64,000 bases of DNA from Sphingobium psychrophilum (GTDB lineage Bacteria > Pseudomonadota > Alphaproteobacteria > Sphingomonadales > Sphingomonadaceae): the NCBI RefSeq assembly GCF_012927105.1, contig NZ_JABBFV010000011.1, positions 62,001-126,000 on the forward strand, read 5' to 3'. Position 1 is the stretch's first letter. Each line of letters begins with the position of its first letter. A program made the position numbers and the translations under genes. The notes beneath the pieces are model-generated. The model did not search any database. It saw only the letters and a list, made by a program, of their open reading frames with translations, and was not told the origin of the DNA. Below, in pieces: positions 56,029 through 64,000 of this stretch.

Positions 56029-57297
56029 ATGAGAGCCTTTATAGGCCGGCTGTCGCGTCGCGTGGTGTCCGGCATGATGGTCGCGACCTGCGTCGCTGCG
56101 CTGTGCGCACCCGCACAGGCGCAAGTGGCGCCGCCGTTCGCTACACTGCTACGCCAGACCGCCGAGGCGCCTCGGCGCATCGAAAGCGAAGCTGAGGTCC
56201 GCCGGTCCGAAGGTCTTGCACGCCAGGCGCGCGCCCGACCCAATCCGACGATCGGCATTCTCACTGAGAATGTCGCGGGATCGTCTCCCTATCGCGGGGT
56301 CGATCGCGCCGAGACGACGCTGCAATATAGCCAGCCGCTGGAAATCGGCGGCAAGCGTTCGGCGAGGATCGCAGCCGGAAAGGCCGGCGTCGCCGCGTCC
56401 CGCGCCCGCGATCGTGATGCGAAGATCCGCTACGCTTATGATCTTGCACGCGCTTATGCAGCGGCGGACGTCGCAGACCAGAGGATAATGCTGGCCGAAG
56501 GCGAGGTCGAGCAAGCGCAGAATATCCTGCGCGCCGCTCGCGTGCTGGTCGATGCCGGCAAGGAAGCGCGGCTGCGCGCCCTGCAAGCAGAGGCCGCGCT
56601 GAACGCCGTCAGCGCCGATCTTGAGGGGGCGAAAGCGGATCGCATTGCGGCCTATGCCCGCCTCTCCGCACTCGCCGGCGTCGAGGAGACCTTCACCGGC
56701 TTGTCGGAATCGCTCCTGACCGTGCCGGTCGCGGCACCGGCTTATGGCCCCGTCGATCCGATGACGAGTTCGTCCTTTCTTGCCGCGCAGGCAGAGCGGG
56801 AGGCTGCCGAGCGCCGCCTGACCGCCGAACAGAAGCGGGCAATCCCCGATGTGACGGCAATCGTCGGCGTGCGGCGCCTCGATTATGAAAATGCGACCGC
56901 ACTGACGGCGGGCGTCTCGATCCCGCTCAACATCTTCGATCGCAATCGTGGCAATATCGCCGCTTCGCAAGCAGAGGCACAGGCCGCCGCCGCAAGATTG
57001 GCCATGGCGCGTAACGATGCGATTGCCGAAGCCCGCGCGGCCGGGGCGCAGATTGCGGCCGCACAGTCGCGGGTTGCCGCAGCGGAGGCATCGCAACGCA
57101 CCGCCGAAGAAACCTATCGTCTCGCTCGCATCGCCTATGAGGCTGGTAAATCCCCGCTCGTCGAATTGTTGAACGCCCGCCAAGGCCTTGGCGCGGCACG
57201 CGGGATCGTCCTCGACGCCAAAGTGGCCAGTTTCGAGGCGCGCGCGCAGCTCGCCCGTCTTCAGGGCCGCACCCTTTCCGGAGATGAGATCCAATGA
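56029..57297 (+). CDS. czcC: Outer-membrane efflux channel, CzcC-type
   Basis: 422 residues, TolC-family. Signal peptide with VVSGMMVATCVAALCAPAQA, then LQYSQPLEIGGKRSARIAAG (the family's conserved turn) and SIPLNIFDRNRGNIAASQAE. Forms the outer duct for the CzcBA pump. The stop overlaps the czcB ATG. Confidence 0.9.
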   Translation: MRAFIGRLSRRVVSGMMVATCVAALCAPAQAQVAPPFATLLRQTAEAPRRIESEAEVRRSEGLARQARARPNPTIGILTENVAGSSPYRGVDRAETTLQYSQPLEIGGKRSARIAAGKAGVAASRARDRDAKIRYAYDLARAYAAADVADQRIMLAEGEVEQAQNILRAARVLVDAGKEARLRALQAEAALNAVSADLEGAKADRIAAYARLSALAGVEETFTGLSESLLTVPVAAPAYGPVDPMTSSSFLAAQAEREAAERRLTAEQKRAIPDVTAIVGVRRLDYENATALTAGVSIPLNIFDRNRGNIAASQAEAQAAAARLAMARNDAIAEARAAGAQIAAAQSRVAAAEASQRTAEETYRLARIAYEAGKSPLVELLNARQGLGAARGIVLDAKVASFEARAQLARLQGRTLSGDEIQ

Positions 57298-58448
57298 ACC
57301 CCGAACGCAACAAGCTTTATGCCGGGGCCGCGATCGGTCTTGTCCTCGCCGCCCTTGCCGGTTTCGGTGTCGCCAGGATGACTGGCCCGTCCGCACCGAC
57401 AGCCGAGACGGAGGCGGCCGCCTCCGCCGCTCCAACCGACACGGTCGTGATCGCCCAGGATGATATCAAGACCTCGGGGATTGGCCTTGCACAAGCGGCA
57501 GCCGGTGGCGTCGCCGGCATCATCCTCGCCAGTGCCACCGTCGAGGCAACGCCTGACGCCGAAGCGGTGCTCACTGCCCGGGCAGCGGGCACCGTTACCC
57601 GGATCTTCAAGCGGATCGGTGATCCGGTCAGCGCGGGCGAAACGATCGCCATTGTCGAGAGCCGCGATGCGTCGGCGATCGCCGCCGATCGCAGTACGGC
57701 TGCCGCAAGGGTTACGCTTGCAAGCCGACAACTGGCGCGCGAGCGAATACTGCTCAATCAAGGGGTGTCGCCCCGGGCAGACTATGAGACCGCCGAAGCC
57801 AATCTGGCGGTCGCTCAGGCCGAAGCCCGGCAAGCGAGCGCTGCCGCCAGCGCGGCAAAGGTCTCGCGCGACGGCAGGTCGGTTGCGGTGGTCAGTTCGA
57901 TCTCCGGCCGTATAACATCCGCACCCGTCAATCTCGGCGCGTTTGTGCAGGCCGAGACCGAGCTGTTCCGTGTCGCCGATCCGCGCCGCCTTCAGATCGA
58001 GGCGAGCATGCCGGCAGCGGACGCATTGCGTGTGAAGGCGGGTGACAGGGTCGAGCTGATGACCAACAACGGCCAGAAAGTGGAAGGCCAGGTCCGCTCG
58101 GCGACCGGCGTGGTCGATCCGCAGACGCGGCAAGCGACGGTGGTCGTGACACCAAGCGGAGGCGGCGGCCTGATCGCGCCCGGTCAACTCGTTCAGGCGC
58201 GTATCTTCGCCAGCGGCGGCGATGCGGCCTCCGGCGTGAATGTGCCGCAGGATGCGGTCCAGACGCTAGGGGATCGCTCGGTGGTGTTCGTGCGAACCCG
58301 CCAGGGGTTTAAGGCGCAGACCGTGCGGGTTGGAACGCGCAGCGGCGGCATGGTCGAGATTGCCTCGGGCCTCCCTGCAAACACGGTGATCGCCACCACC
58401 AATACCTTCCTGCTCAAGGCCGAGCTTGGCAAGGAGTCGGCGGAATGA
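57294..58448 (+). CDS. czcB: RND efflux adaptor, CzcB-type
   Basis: 384 residues: N-terminal membrane segment (AAIGLVLAALAGFGVARM), lipoyl halves (ARAAGTVTRIFKRIGDPVSA, VVSSISGRITSAPVNLGAFV) and hairpin between them, beta-barrel to about 320. No CusF-like extension, unlike the adaptor at 46910. Coupled to czcA by a four-base overlap. Confidence 0.9.
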   Translation: MNPERNKLYAGAAIGLVLAALAGFGVARMTGPSAPTAETEAAASAAPTDTVVIAQDDIKTSGIGLAQAAAGGVAGIILASATVEATPDAEAVLTARAAGTVTRIFKRIGDPVSAGETIAIVESRDASAIAADRSTAAARVTLASRQLARERILLNQGVSPRADYETAEANLAVAQAEARQASAAASAAKVSRDGRSVAVVSSISGRITSAPVNLGAFVQAETELFRVADPRRLQIEASMPAADALRVKAGDRVELMTNNGQKVEGQVRSATGVVDPQTRQATVVVTPSGGGGLIAPGQLVQARIFASGGDAASGVNVPQDAVQTLGDRSVVFVRTRQGFKAQTVRVGTRSGGMVEIASGLPANTVIATTNTFLLKAELGKESAE

Positions 58449-61400
58449 TCGCGCGGATTTTAGGGCTCTCGGTCAGAGCGCGATGGGCCGTTGTGTTCAT
58501 CACCTTCCTCGTCGTCCTGTTCGGTGCCTGGCAGATCACCCTGCTGCCGATCGACGCGGTCCCGGACGTCACCAACCGCCAGGTCCAGATCAACAGCTTC
58601 GTGCCGACCCTCGGACCGGTCGACATGGAGAAGCAGGTCACCTTTCCCGTCGAGACAGCGCTTGCCGGTATTCCCGGTCTGCAGACGACCCGCTCGCTCA
58701 CGCGTAACGGGTTCAGCCAGGTCACCGCGGTCTTCAAGGACAGCACCGACATCTATTTTGCTCGGCAGCAGGTGACCGAACGGGTCGCTCAGGCCAAGGA
58801 CAGCTTGCCTGCTGGCGTTCAACCCCAACTCGCGCCGCTCACGACGGGTCTGGGCGAGATCTTCATGTTCAGCGTCGCGTTCGAACATCCCGACGACAAG
58901 GGCGTTAAGGTCGTCGACGGTCAGCCCGGCTGGCAGTCCGATGGTTCCTATCTGACGCCCGAGGGCGAGAAACTGACCACGGTGGTTGCCAAGGCCGCTT
59001 ATCTGCGAACGGTCCAGGATTGGATCATCAGGCCGCAAATGCGCACCGTGCAGGGTGTTGCCGGTGTCGATTCCAACGGCGGCTATGTGAAGCAATATGT
59101 CGTCGAGCCGAATCTGACCGCGCTTGCATCCTATGGCGTCTCGGTCACTGACCTCGCCGACGCGCTCGAACGATCGAACCTGTCGGCGGGCTCCAACTAT
59201 GTCCGCCGTGCCGGCGAATCCTTTCTCGTTCGCGCCGACGCGCGGCTGCGCTCGGTCGCCGACATAGAAGAGGCGGTGATCGCCACGCGTGCCGGCGTCC
59301 CGGTGCGCGTGAAGGACGTCGGCCAGGTCGTCATCGGGGGCGCGGTGCGGACCGGATCTGGCAGCGTCGGCGGGTCAGAAGCAGTCATCTCGACTATCCT
59401 GATGCTCACTGGCGAGAACAGCCGCATCGTCGCCAATCGCGTCGCCGACAAGCTGGTCGAAATCAACAAGACGTTGCCGCCGGACGTTGTCGCAAGCCAA
59501 GCCTATAACCGCTCCAAGCTGGTCAATGCGACCATCGCCACGGTCGAGAAGAATCTGGTCGAAGGCGCACTGCTCGTCATCGTCGTGCTGTTCCTGCTGC
59601 TCGGCAACATCCGCGCGGCGCTCATCACCGCAGCCGTGATTCCGATCACGATGCTGATGACCGCTGCGGGCATGAATGAGCTGGGTGTTTCGGGCAATCT
59701 GATGAGTCTCGGCGCGCTGGATTTCGGCCTGATCGTCGACGGCGCGGTCATCATCGTCGAAAACGCGCTCCGGCGCCTCGCCGAGCGGCAGCACCGCGAA
59801 GGCAGGCTGCTGACACGGACCGAACGTCTCGCTGAAACCACTCACGCCGCGCAGGAGATGGTCCGGCCAACCGTCTATGGCCAGGCCATCATCTTCCTCG
59901 TGTTCATACCTTTGCTCACCTTCCAGGGCGTGGAGGGCAAGACGTTCGCACCGATGGCGATCACGCTGATGCTGGCGCTGGCCAGTGCGTTCATCCTGTC
60001 GATCACGTTCGTGCCAGCGATGGTCGCGTTGCTCGTGATCGGCAAGGTCAGCGAGACCGAGGTCAGATCGATCCGCTGGTTCAAGGAGAAGTATCAGCCG
60101 GCGCTCACCCGCGCCGTGGCGCGGCCAATGCCGTTCATCCTCGGTGGCGTAGGCGTGTTTGCTGCGGCCGTTTTGCTGTTCGGCACGCTTGGACAAGAGT
60201 TCATGCCGCAGCTCGACGAGAAGGACATCACGGTCACCAATTTCCGTATTCCGTCCGCCTCAATCGACCAGTCGACCGCGATGCAGCTCCAGATCGAAAA
60301 TGCACTCAAGACGTTGCCCGAGGTGGCATTGGTCTTTTCCAAGAACGGCAACGCCGATCTGGGCACCGATCCGATGCCGCCTAATGCGTCCGATACCTAT
60401 GTCATCCCAAAGCCCGAAAAGGAGTGGCCCGCCGAGGTCAAATCCAAGGAGGACATCCTCCGACGGATCGAGGAACGGATGAAGCCGTTGATCGGCAACC
60501 GCACCGAGATCCAGCAACCGATCCAGATGCGGTTCAACGAGCTTATCGCGGGCGTTCGCTCGGACGTGGCGGTCAAGCTCTATGGCGACGATCTCGATGC
60601 CATGAGCGAAGCGGCGGGCCGGATTGCAACCGCACTTCGGGCAATCCCGGGCGCGGCGGACGTGCAGGCGGAACAGACATCGGGCGCGCCGACCTTCGAC
60701 ATCAAGGTCGATCGCCAGGCGGCGGGCCGTTACGGCCTGTCGGTCGAGGAGGTCGCCAGTACGGTCGCGGCGGCCCTTGGCGGACGCGAAGCGGGCTTGT
60801 TGTTCGAAGGCGATCGGCGTTTCGATGTCGTGGTGCGACTGCCCGACGCACAGCGCGACGATATCGAGACGCTGGGCTCGATCCCGGTCATGCTACCATC
60901 CAGCGGTGCCGGGAACGCGCGTTCCATCCCGCTCAGCGAAGTGGCGCGCTTCACCTACACCGAGGGGCTTAACCAGATCAGCCGCGAGAATGGCAAGCGG
61001 ATGGTGGTGGTCCAGGCCAATGTGCGCGGCCGCGATCTTGGCGGATTCGTCGCCGAAGCCCAGGCGAAGATCACGGATGTGAAGCTGCCCGCCGGCACTT
61101 TCATCGAGTGGGGCGGCCAGTTCGAGAGCCTTCAGTCCGCCTCCCAGCGATTGGCGATCGTCGTGCCGCTTTGCTTCATCCTGATCTTCGCGTTGCTGTA
61201 TATGGCACTGGGCGGCGCCTGGCCTGCCCTGATTGTGTTTACGGCCGTCCCCATGGCCCTGGCTGGAGGTGTGTTCGCTCTGTCCTTGCGGGGGATACCC
61301 TTCTCCATCACGGCGTCGGTCGGGTTCATCGCGCTTTCGGGTGTGGCGGTCCTCAACGGTCTCGTCATGATGAGTGCTATCCGCAAGCGGCTTGACGACG

Positions 61401-61681
61401 GCGAAGGGATCGACGGTGCCATCATTGGTGGCGCGATGGAACGTGTGCGGCCCGTGCTGATGACTGCCCTGGTAGCGAGCCTGGGCTTCATCCCTATGGC
61501 GCTCGCCACCGGAACCGGAGCGGAGGTGCAGCGACCGCTTGCGACCGTGGTGATCGGAGGGCTTATCACGTCGACGGCGCTGACGTTGCTCGTTCTTCCG
61601 GCAATCTCGGCGCTGATGTTCCGTATATTAGCGAAACGGAAGACTATCCAGGAGCCTCCGAGAAGGGTTGTGGCGGCGTGA
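58445..61681 (+). CDS. czcA: Heavy-metal RND pump CzcA (cobalt/zinc/cadmium type)
   Basis: 1078 residues. Fourth-helix motif ALDFGLIVDGAVIIVEN is that of the divalent-metal (HME1-like) class, not the copper class. The periplasmic part has the longer insert seen in CzcA (EHPDDKGVKVVDG, YLTPEGEKLTTVV). It exports Zn, Co or Cd in exchange for protons. Its TGA overlaps the GTG of the protease-PDZ gene. Confidence 0.94.
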   Translation: MIARILGLSVRARWAVVFITFLVVLFGAWQITLLPIDAVPDVTNRQVQINSFVPTLGPVDMEKQVTFPVETALAGIPGLQTTRSLTRNGFSQVTAVFKDSTDIYFARQQVTERVAQAKDSLPAGVQPQLAPLTTGLGEIFMFSVAFEHPDDKGVKVVDGQPGWQSDGSYLTPEGEKLTTVVAKAAYLRTVQDWIIRPQMRTVQGVAGVDSNGGYVKQYVVEPNLTALASYGVSVTDLADALERSNLSAGSNYVRRAGESFLVRADARLRSVADIEEAVIATRAGVPVRVKDVGQVVIGGAVRTGSGSVGGSEAVISTILMLTGENSRIVANRVADKLVEINKTLPPDVVASQAYNRSKLVNATIATVEKNLVEGALLVIVVLFLLLGNIRAALITAAVIPITMLMTAAGMNELGVSGNLMSLGALDFGLIVDGAVIIVENALRRLAERQHREGRLLTRTERLAETTHAAQEMVRPTVYGQAIIFLVFIPLLTFQGVEGKTFAPMAITLMLALASAFILSITFVPAMVALLVIGKVSETEVRSIRWFKEKYQPALTRAVARPMPFILGGVGVFAAAVLLFGTLGQEFMPQLDEKDITVTNFRIPSASIDQSTAMQLQIENALKTLPEVALVFSKNGNADLGTDPMPPNASDTYVIPKPEKEWPAEVKSKEDILRRIEERMKPLIGNRTEIQQPIQMRFNELIAGVRSDVAVKLYGDDLDAMSEAAGRIATALRAIPGAADVQAEQTSGAPTFDIKVDRQAAGRYGLSVEEVASTVAAALGGREAGLLFEGDRRFDVVVRLPDAQRDDIETLGSIPVMLPSSGAGNARSIPLSEVARFTYTEGLNQISRENGKRMVVVQANVRGRDLGGFVAEAQAKITDVKLPAGTFIEWGGQFESLQSASQRLAIVVPLCFILIFALLYMALGGAWPALIVFTAVPMALAGGVFALSLRGIPFSITASVGFIALSGVAVLNGLVMMSAIRKRLDDGEGIDGAIIGGAMERVRPVLMTALVASLGFIPMALATGTGAEVQRPLATVVIGGLITSTALTLLVLPAISALMFRILAKRKTIQEPPRRVVAA

Positions 61682-62940
61682 AGGAGTCCCCTCCAACAAA
61701 TTCGGTGGAAAGCTGGGCTGAAAAGGTGACGCCCTGTCACACTAACCGGCGAACGGCACTCAAATGTCTGGCCGCCGGGCTTGTCGTAACCAGCAATCCA
61801 ATTCCGCTGTGGGCCGCGAGGACCAATCGCGGGCAGCCGTGGGGCGGCTTTGTCACGCCTCCGACCTGGCGCTCCCTGGAAGTCGCAACCGGCGACACGC
61901 TGATCGTGCCGGCCAAAGTGTCCGGCGTAGCAATCGACGCGGTGCTCGATAGCGGTAGCGGCGCGTCCATCATCAGCAAGTCGCTTGCTGCGAAGCTCGG
62001 CATGACGAACCTGGAGCCGCGACGGATCAATGGCCTGGGCGGCAAGGCTCCGGTCGGTCTAGTCCGCAATGTCGCGGTGATGCTGGGCGCTTATGCGCCC
62101 GTCCTCCCGTTCGCGGTAATCGCAGACTTGGGGGCGGTCTCGGCTGCCTTTGGCCGTCCGATCGATATGCTGCTCGGGGCAGATGTGCTGGCTGGCGGCT
62201 GCGTGGCGCTCGATTTTGCGACGCGACGGTTCGCATTTGAGAAGCCCGCCAGCTTTGTGCCAGGGCCGGAATGGACTACGCTTTCGCTCGGACACGGTGC
62301 CAAACAGGAACTGTTCGTGCTGGCGTCTATCGCGGGCCTGGACCCGGTGCCGCTGATGCTCGATTTCGGCAGCTCGTCGGCGCTGATATTATCCTCCGCC
62401 TATATCGAGACGCATGCGCTTCTGGCGGGCAAACCTGTTTCCACCGCCGCCCTTGGCGGGGTCGAAGGGGTGCAAATCGTCAAGTCCTTTATCGCCGATA
62501 CGGTGAGCCTGGGCCCGCTCTCGATCGCCTCTGTTCCGGCGCTCGCCCTTGATCATTGGACCTCGGTGAGCACCGTAGGCAATGTGGGAATGCCGCTGCT
62601 CGGACAATTCGATATCGTGCTGGACGTGTTTAAAGGGCTATTGTGGTTGCGAGCCTCCCCCCCTCGGGGACGTCTGCCGATGCTGAAGGATCGAAGCGGC
62701 CTTGGCCTCGCCGTCTCCGCTACTGAACTGACTGTCGTGCATGTGGCATCTGGCAGCCCTGCGGATCAGGCGGGGTGGGTTCTTGGTGAGCACGTCGTAG
62801 CGGTGAACGGTCGTGTCATAGATGTATTCTATACGCGGGGGTCGCTCTGGCAGTGGCGCTACGGCCCCGCAGGAAGCCGGGTAACGCTTAAGCTCGCGGA
62901 TGGAACGACGCGGATGCTAACGCTTGCCGACTACTACTGA
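61678..62940 (+). CDS. Exported retropepsin-like aspartic protease with PDZ domain, coupled to czcA
   Basis: 420 residues. Twin-arginine leader TNRRTALKCLAAGLVV. The first protease half has AVLDSGSGASIIS (Asp91); the second has LMLDFGSSSALI (Asp229, again without Ser/Thr after Asp). The C-terminal PDZ has GLGLAVSATELTVVHV and GWVLGEHVVAVNGRVI, and the chain ends MLTLADYY, as in the paralog at 18188-19381. The GTG at 61678 overlaps the czcA stop, so it is translated with the pump. It probably acts in the periplasm; the target is unknown. Confidence 0.87.
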   Translation: MKESPPTNSVESWAEKVTPCHTNRRTALKCLAAGLVVTSNPIPLWAARTNRGQPWGGFVTPPTWRSLEVATGDTLIVPAKVSGVAIDAVLDSGSGASIISKSLAAKLGMTNLEPRRINGLGGKAPVGLVRNVAVMLGAYAPVLPFAVIADLGAVSAAFGRPIDMLLGADVLAGGCVALDFATRRFAFEKPASFVPGPEWTTLSLGHGAKQELFVLASIAGLDPVPLMLDFGSSSALILSSAYIETHALLAGKPVSTAALGGVEGVQIVKSFIADTVSLGPLSIASVPALALDHWTSVSTVGNVGMPLLGQFDIVLDVFKGLLWLRASPPRGRLPMLKDRSGLGLAVSATELTVVHVASGSPADQAGWVLGEHVVAVNGRVIDVFYTRGSLWQWRYGPAGSRVTLKLADGTTRMLTLADYY

Positions 62941-62969
62941 GCAGTCCGACAGGAAAGCAATGAGAAGCT

Positions 62970-63115
62970 ACCGGTACTCTCGGGTCTGGCGCAGGTTTGA
63001 AGGTGATGACCCGGATCGCCATACTGTGGATCGGTGGCACGCTGGCAGCCTCGCCGGTGTCGATGGTCGTGCTGGCGGCCGCTTACCGGCTGCTGCTGCG
63101 TAGACCGCTACGTCC
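62970..63115 (+). pseudogene. Relic of the 3' end of a second cusA
   Basis: The translated stretch VMTRIAILWIGGTLAASPVS then MVVLAAAYRLLLRRP follows the end of CusA ([34 protein letters not shown]). The bases before it (CTACCGGTACTCTCGGGTCT) still match the cusA sequence for the preceding turn but with a frame change. The rest of the pump gene is missing. Confidence 0.72.
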
Positions 63116-63515
63116 ATCTTCCGAAACCACCCCAGCCGCTGAGCAAAAGGAGGTCACCATAAGAGCGCCACGCATCGCACTGTGTACCGCCGCCATCTTG
63201 GCCGCCGGTCCGGCCCTCGCTCAATCCATGAGCGGGGATATGAAAGGCATGCCCGGTATGACGGGCATGGACAAGAAGGCGCCGGCCGCCAAGACAGGGC
63301 ACGGTGTCGGTGTCATCACCGCGATCGATCCCCAAACGGCCAAACTTACAATCCAGCACGGACCGATGCCGGCGGTGGGCTGGCCCGCCATGACCATGGC
63401 GTTCAAGGCCAATCCGCCGACGCTGCTTCGCGGCCTGCAGGTGGGCCAGCGGATCGGGTTCGACGTCATGACCCACGGCATGGCCGCCGAGATCACTGCC
63501 GTTCGACCGCAATAG
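62997..63515 (+). CDS. CusF-like domain read through from the cusA relic (ancestral start now ATA)
   Basis: As an open frame (TTG 62997) it gives 172 residues: 45-50 residues of cusA relic, then a signal peptide (LCTAAILAAGPALAQ), a Met-rich part (MSGDMKGMPGMTGMDKK) and a CusF fold with IQHGPMPAVGWPAMTMAFKA. Where the CusF start should be, AAAAGGAGGT (63145-63153) is followed by ATA at 63159, in frame. Either ATA is a weak start or the gene is failing. The copper-site residues are all kept. Confidence 0.65.
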   Translation: MKVMTRIAILWIGGTLAASPVSMVVLAAAYRLLLRRPLRPSSETTPAAEQKEVTIRAPRIALCTAAILAAGPALAQSMSGDMKGMPGMTGMDKKAPAAKTGHGVGVITAIDPQTAKLTIQHGPMPAVGWPAMTMAFKANPPTLLRGLQVGQRIGFDVMTHGMAAEITAVRPQ

Positions 63516-63601
63516 GCACTATTTGCCCGAGGCGGGCATCATTTGAGTACGCCCGCTTCGGGGAGATGTCTTGCAGAATAGCTTGACCCCAAGGAGATTA
63601 G

Positions 63602-63829
63602 TTAGGTGCAGCAAGAAGCGCCTGGACCCGAAAGTTGAATAGGTGGGCACGCTACCGTCCCATAGGAGCAGAACACGCAGCAATCTCCTGCCTTCGGGCG
63701 CAACAAAGCACCGCAGCCTGTGCAATCGTAGAAATATTGGCAGGCGTTCGTCGGCATCGTTTCCATCTTCACCGTGCCGCATTGCGGGCAAGTGATGGTC
63801 GATTCGAGAAGGGGTGCGCGCTCAGACAT
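63602..63829 (-). CDS. GDCCVxC-domain small Cys-rich protein
   Basis: 75 residues with eleven Cys. An N-terminal zinc-ribbon-like ITCPQCGTVKMETMP, a second CTGCGALLRPK, and the signature GDCCVFCSYGTVACPP with a C-terminal CC. The family is known from mercury/metal clusters (some members have selenocysteine in place of one Cys). ATG 63829 overlaps the end of the MerT-like gene, so they are coupled. Confidence 0.85.
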   Translation of the reverse strand: MSERAPLLESTITCPQCGTVKMETMPTNACQYFYDCTGCGALLRPKAGDCCVFCSYGTVACPPIQLSGPGASCCT

Positions 63830-64000
63830 AGGAATATCCGAGCCAGAGCAGGATCGCGCCGATCGTCAAGCCGACGAACACCACAACACGCAAGGCAGGC
63901 GGCGTGCAGGCACCCTCGGGTCCGCAGGTCATCGCCACGCGCTGTTGCCGCCAGAGCATGATTGCACCACCGACAAGGCAGAGTGCACTCAAGCCCAGGA
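63822..64000 (-). CDS. MerT-like membrane metal transporter, C-terminal part (5' end outside window)
   Basis: The frame is open to the window edge and ends at the TGA at 63824-63822. The 58 visible residues hold two membrane segments around a loop TCGPEGACTPPALR, like the cytoplasmic Cys pair and last helix of MerT-type mercuric transporters (consistent ending AILLWLGYSYV). Only the C-terminus is visible, so metal and exact family are tentative. Confidence 0.55.
   Translation of the reverse strand, partial: LGLSALCLVGGAIMLWRQQRVAMTCGPEGACTPPALRVVVFVGLTIGAILLWLGYSYV

Noticed and set aside
59375-60196. Long minus-strand open frame opposite czcA
   Set aside because: His/Gln/Arg-rich antisense translation of a well-supported gene; no domain or start signal.
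45684-62940. cus and czc operons as a simple recent duplication
   Set aside because: The pumps differ in the fourth-helix motif, the adaptor domains and flanking genes, so they belong to distinct copper and divalent-metal classes.
1-64000. CRISPR arrays, tRNA, rRNA, replication origin
   Set aside because: No regularly spaced direct repeats and no RNA gene or replication gene was recognised by eye.

Overview
The window is high-GC DNA whose gene content and codon use suggest an alphaproteobacterium, most likely a sphingomonad. The basis is a heme-PAS FixL with FixJ, short GTG- or ATG-coupled gene pairs, and a stack of copper and heavy-metal resistance operons of the kind carried on sphingomonad plasmids or islands. 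This placement is inference; no rRNA, tRNA or replication gene was seen.

Region 1 (1-12450) is a low-oxygen carbon module. It contains phosphoketolase (5' end outside the window), a PhaC-type PHA synthase, a MaoC-Pta fusion and acetate kinase. These are followed by a decayed cueR-like gene, a Tat-exported multicopper oxidase, fixL, fixJ, a receiver-only protein and an MFS transporter. Phosphoketolase makes acetyl-phosphate; Pta and AckA convert it to acetyl-CoA or acetate plus ATP; PHA stores reducing power. The two halves of a YeeE/YedE-type permease follow on the minus strand.

Region 2 (13398-19381) is the first copper cluster: a Met/His-rich periplasmic protein, copA, copB and a Cys-rich copper storage protein, all on the minus strand. 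Divergent from it is an exported two-domain aspartic protease with a C-terminal PDZ.

Region 3 (19608-32256) is carbon metabolism: aldehyde and alcohol dehydrogenases, a GH130 enzyme, two HAD phosphatases, zwf, gnd, an 801-residue glycosyltransferase fusion and an atypical NRAMP transporter.

Region 4 (32534-39977, minus strand) is a metal-redox cluster. It has a four-gene operon (Met/His-rich protein, ferredoxin-reductase fusion with a periplasmic N-terminus, membrane cytochrome b, seven-heme cytochrome c), two MerR regulators with small secreted or lipoprotein partners, a DUF1622 protein and a tandem pair of small periplasmic paralogs.

Region 5 (40590-51941) contains DUF305, an epimerase/Met-His linker/membrane fusion, DUF411, two small Cys/Met-rich exported proteins and a cusCBAF copper efflux operon. 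After a YgjV-like gene comes a complete IS5-family (IS427 group) insertion, 52590-53448.

Region 6 (53795-64000) has a CsoR/InrS-type repressor divergent from an NreB-like MFS exporter, with two palindromic operators between them. Next is a czcCBA operon whose last gene overlaps a second copy of the aspartic protease-PDZ protein. The window then runs through a relic of a second cusA-cusF, in which the cusF start codon appears to have become ATA, and ends with a GDCCVxC protein and a partial MerT-like gene.

Most interesting: the exported protease-PDZ pair tied to both copper and Czc operons; the reductase/cytochrome operon inside a copper cluster; the epimerase-membrane fusion; and several short regulatory motifs shared between clusters.
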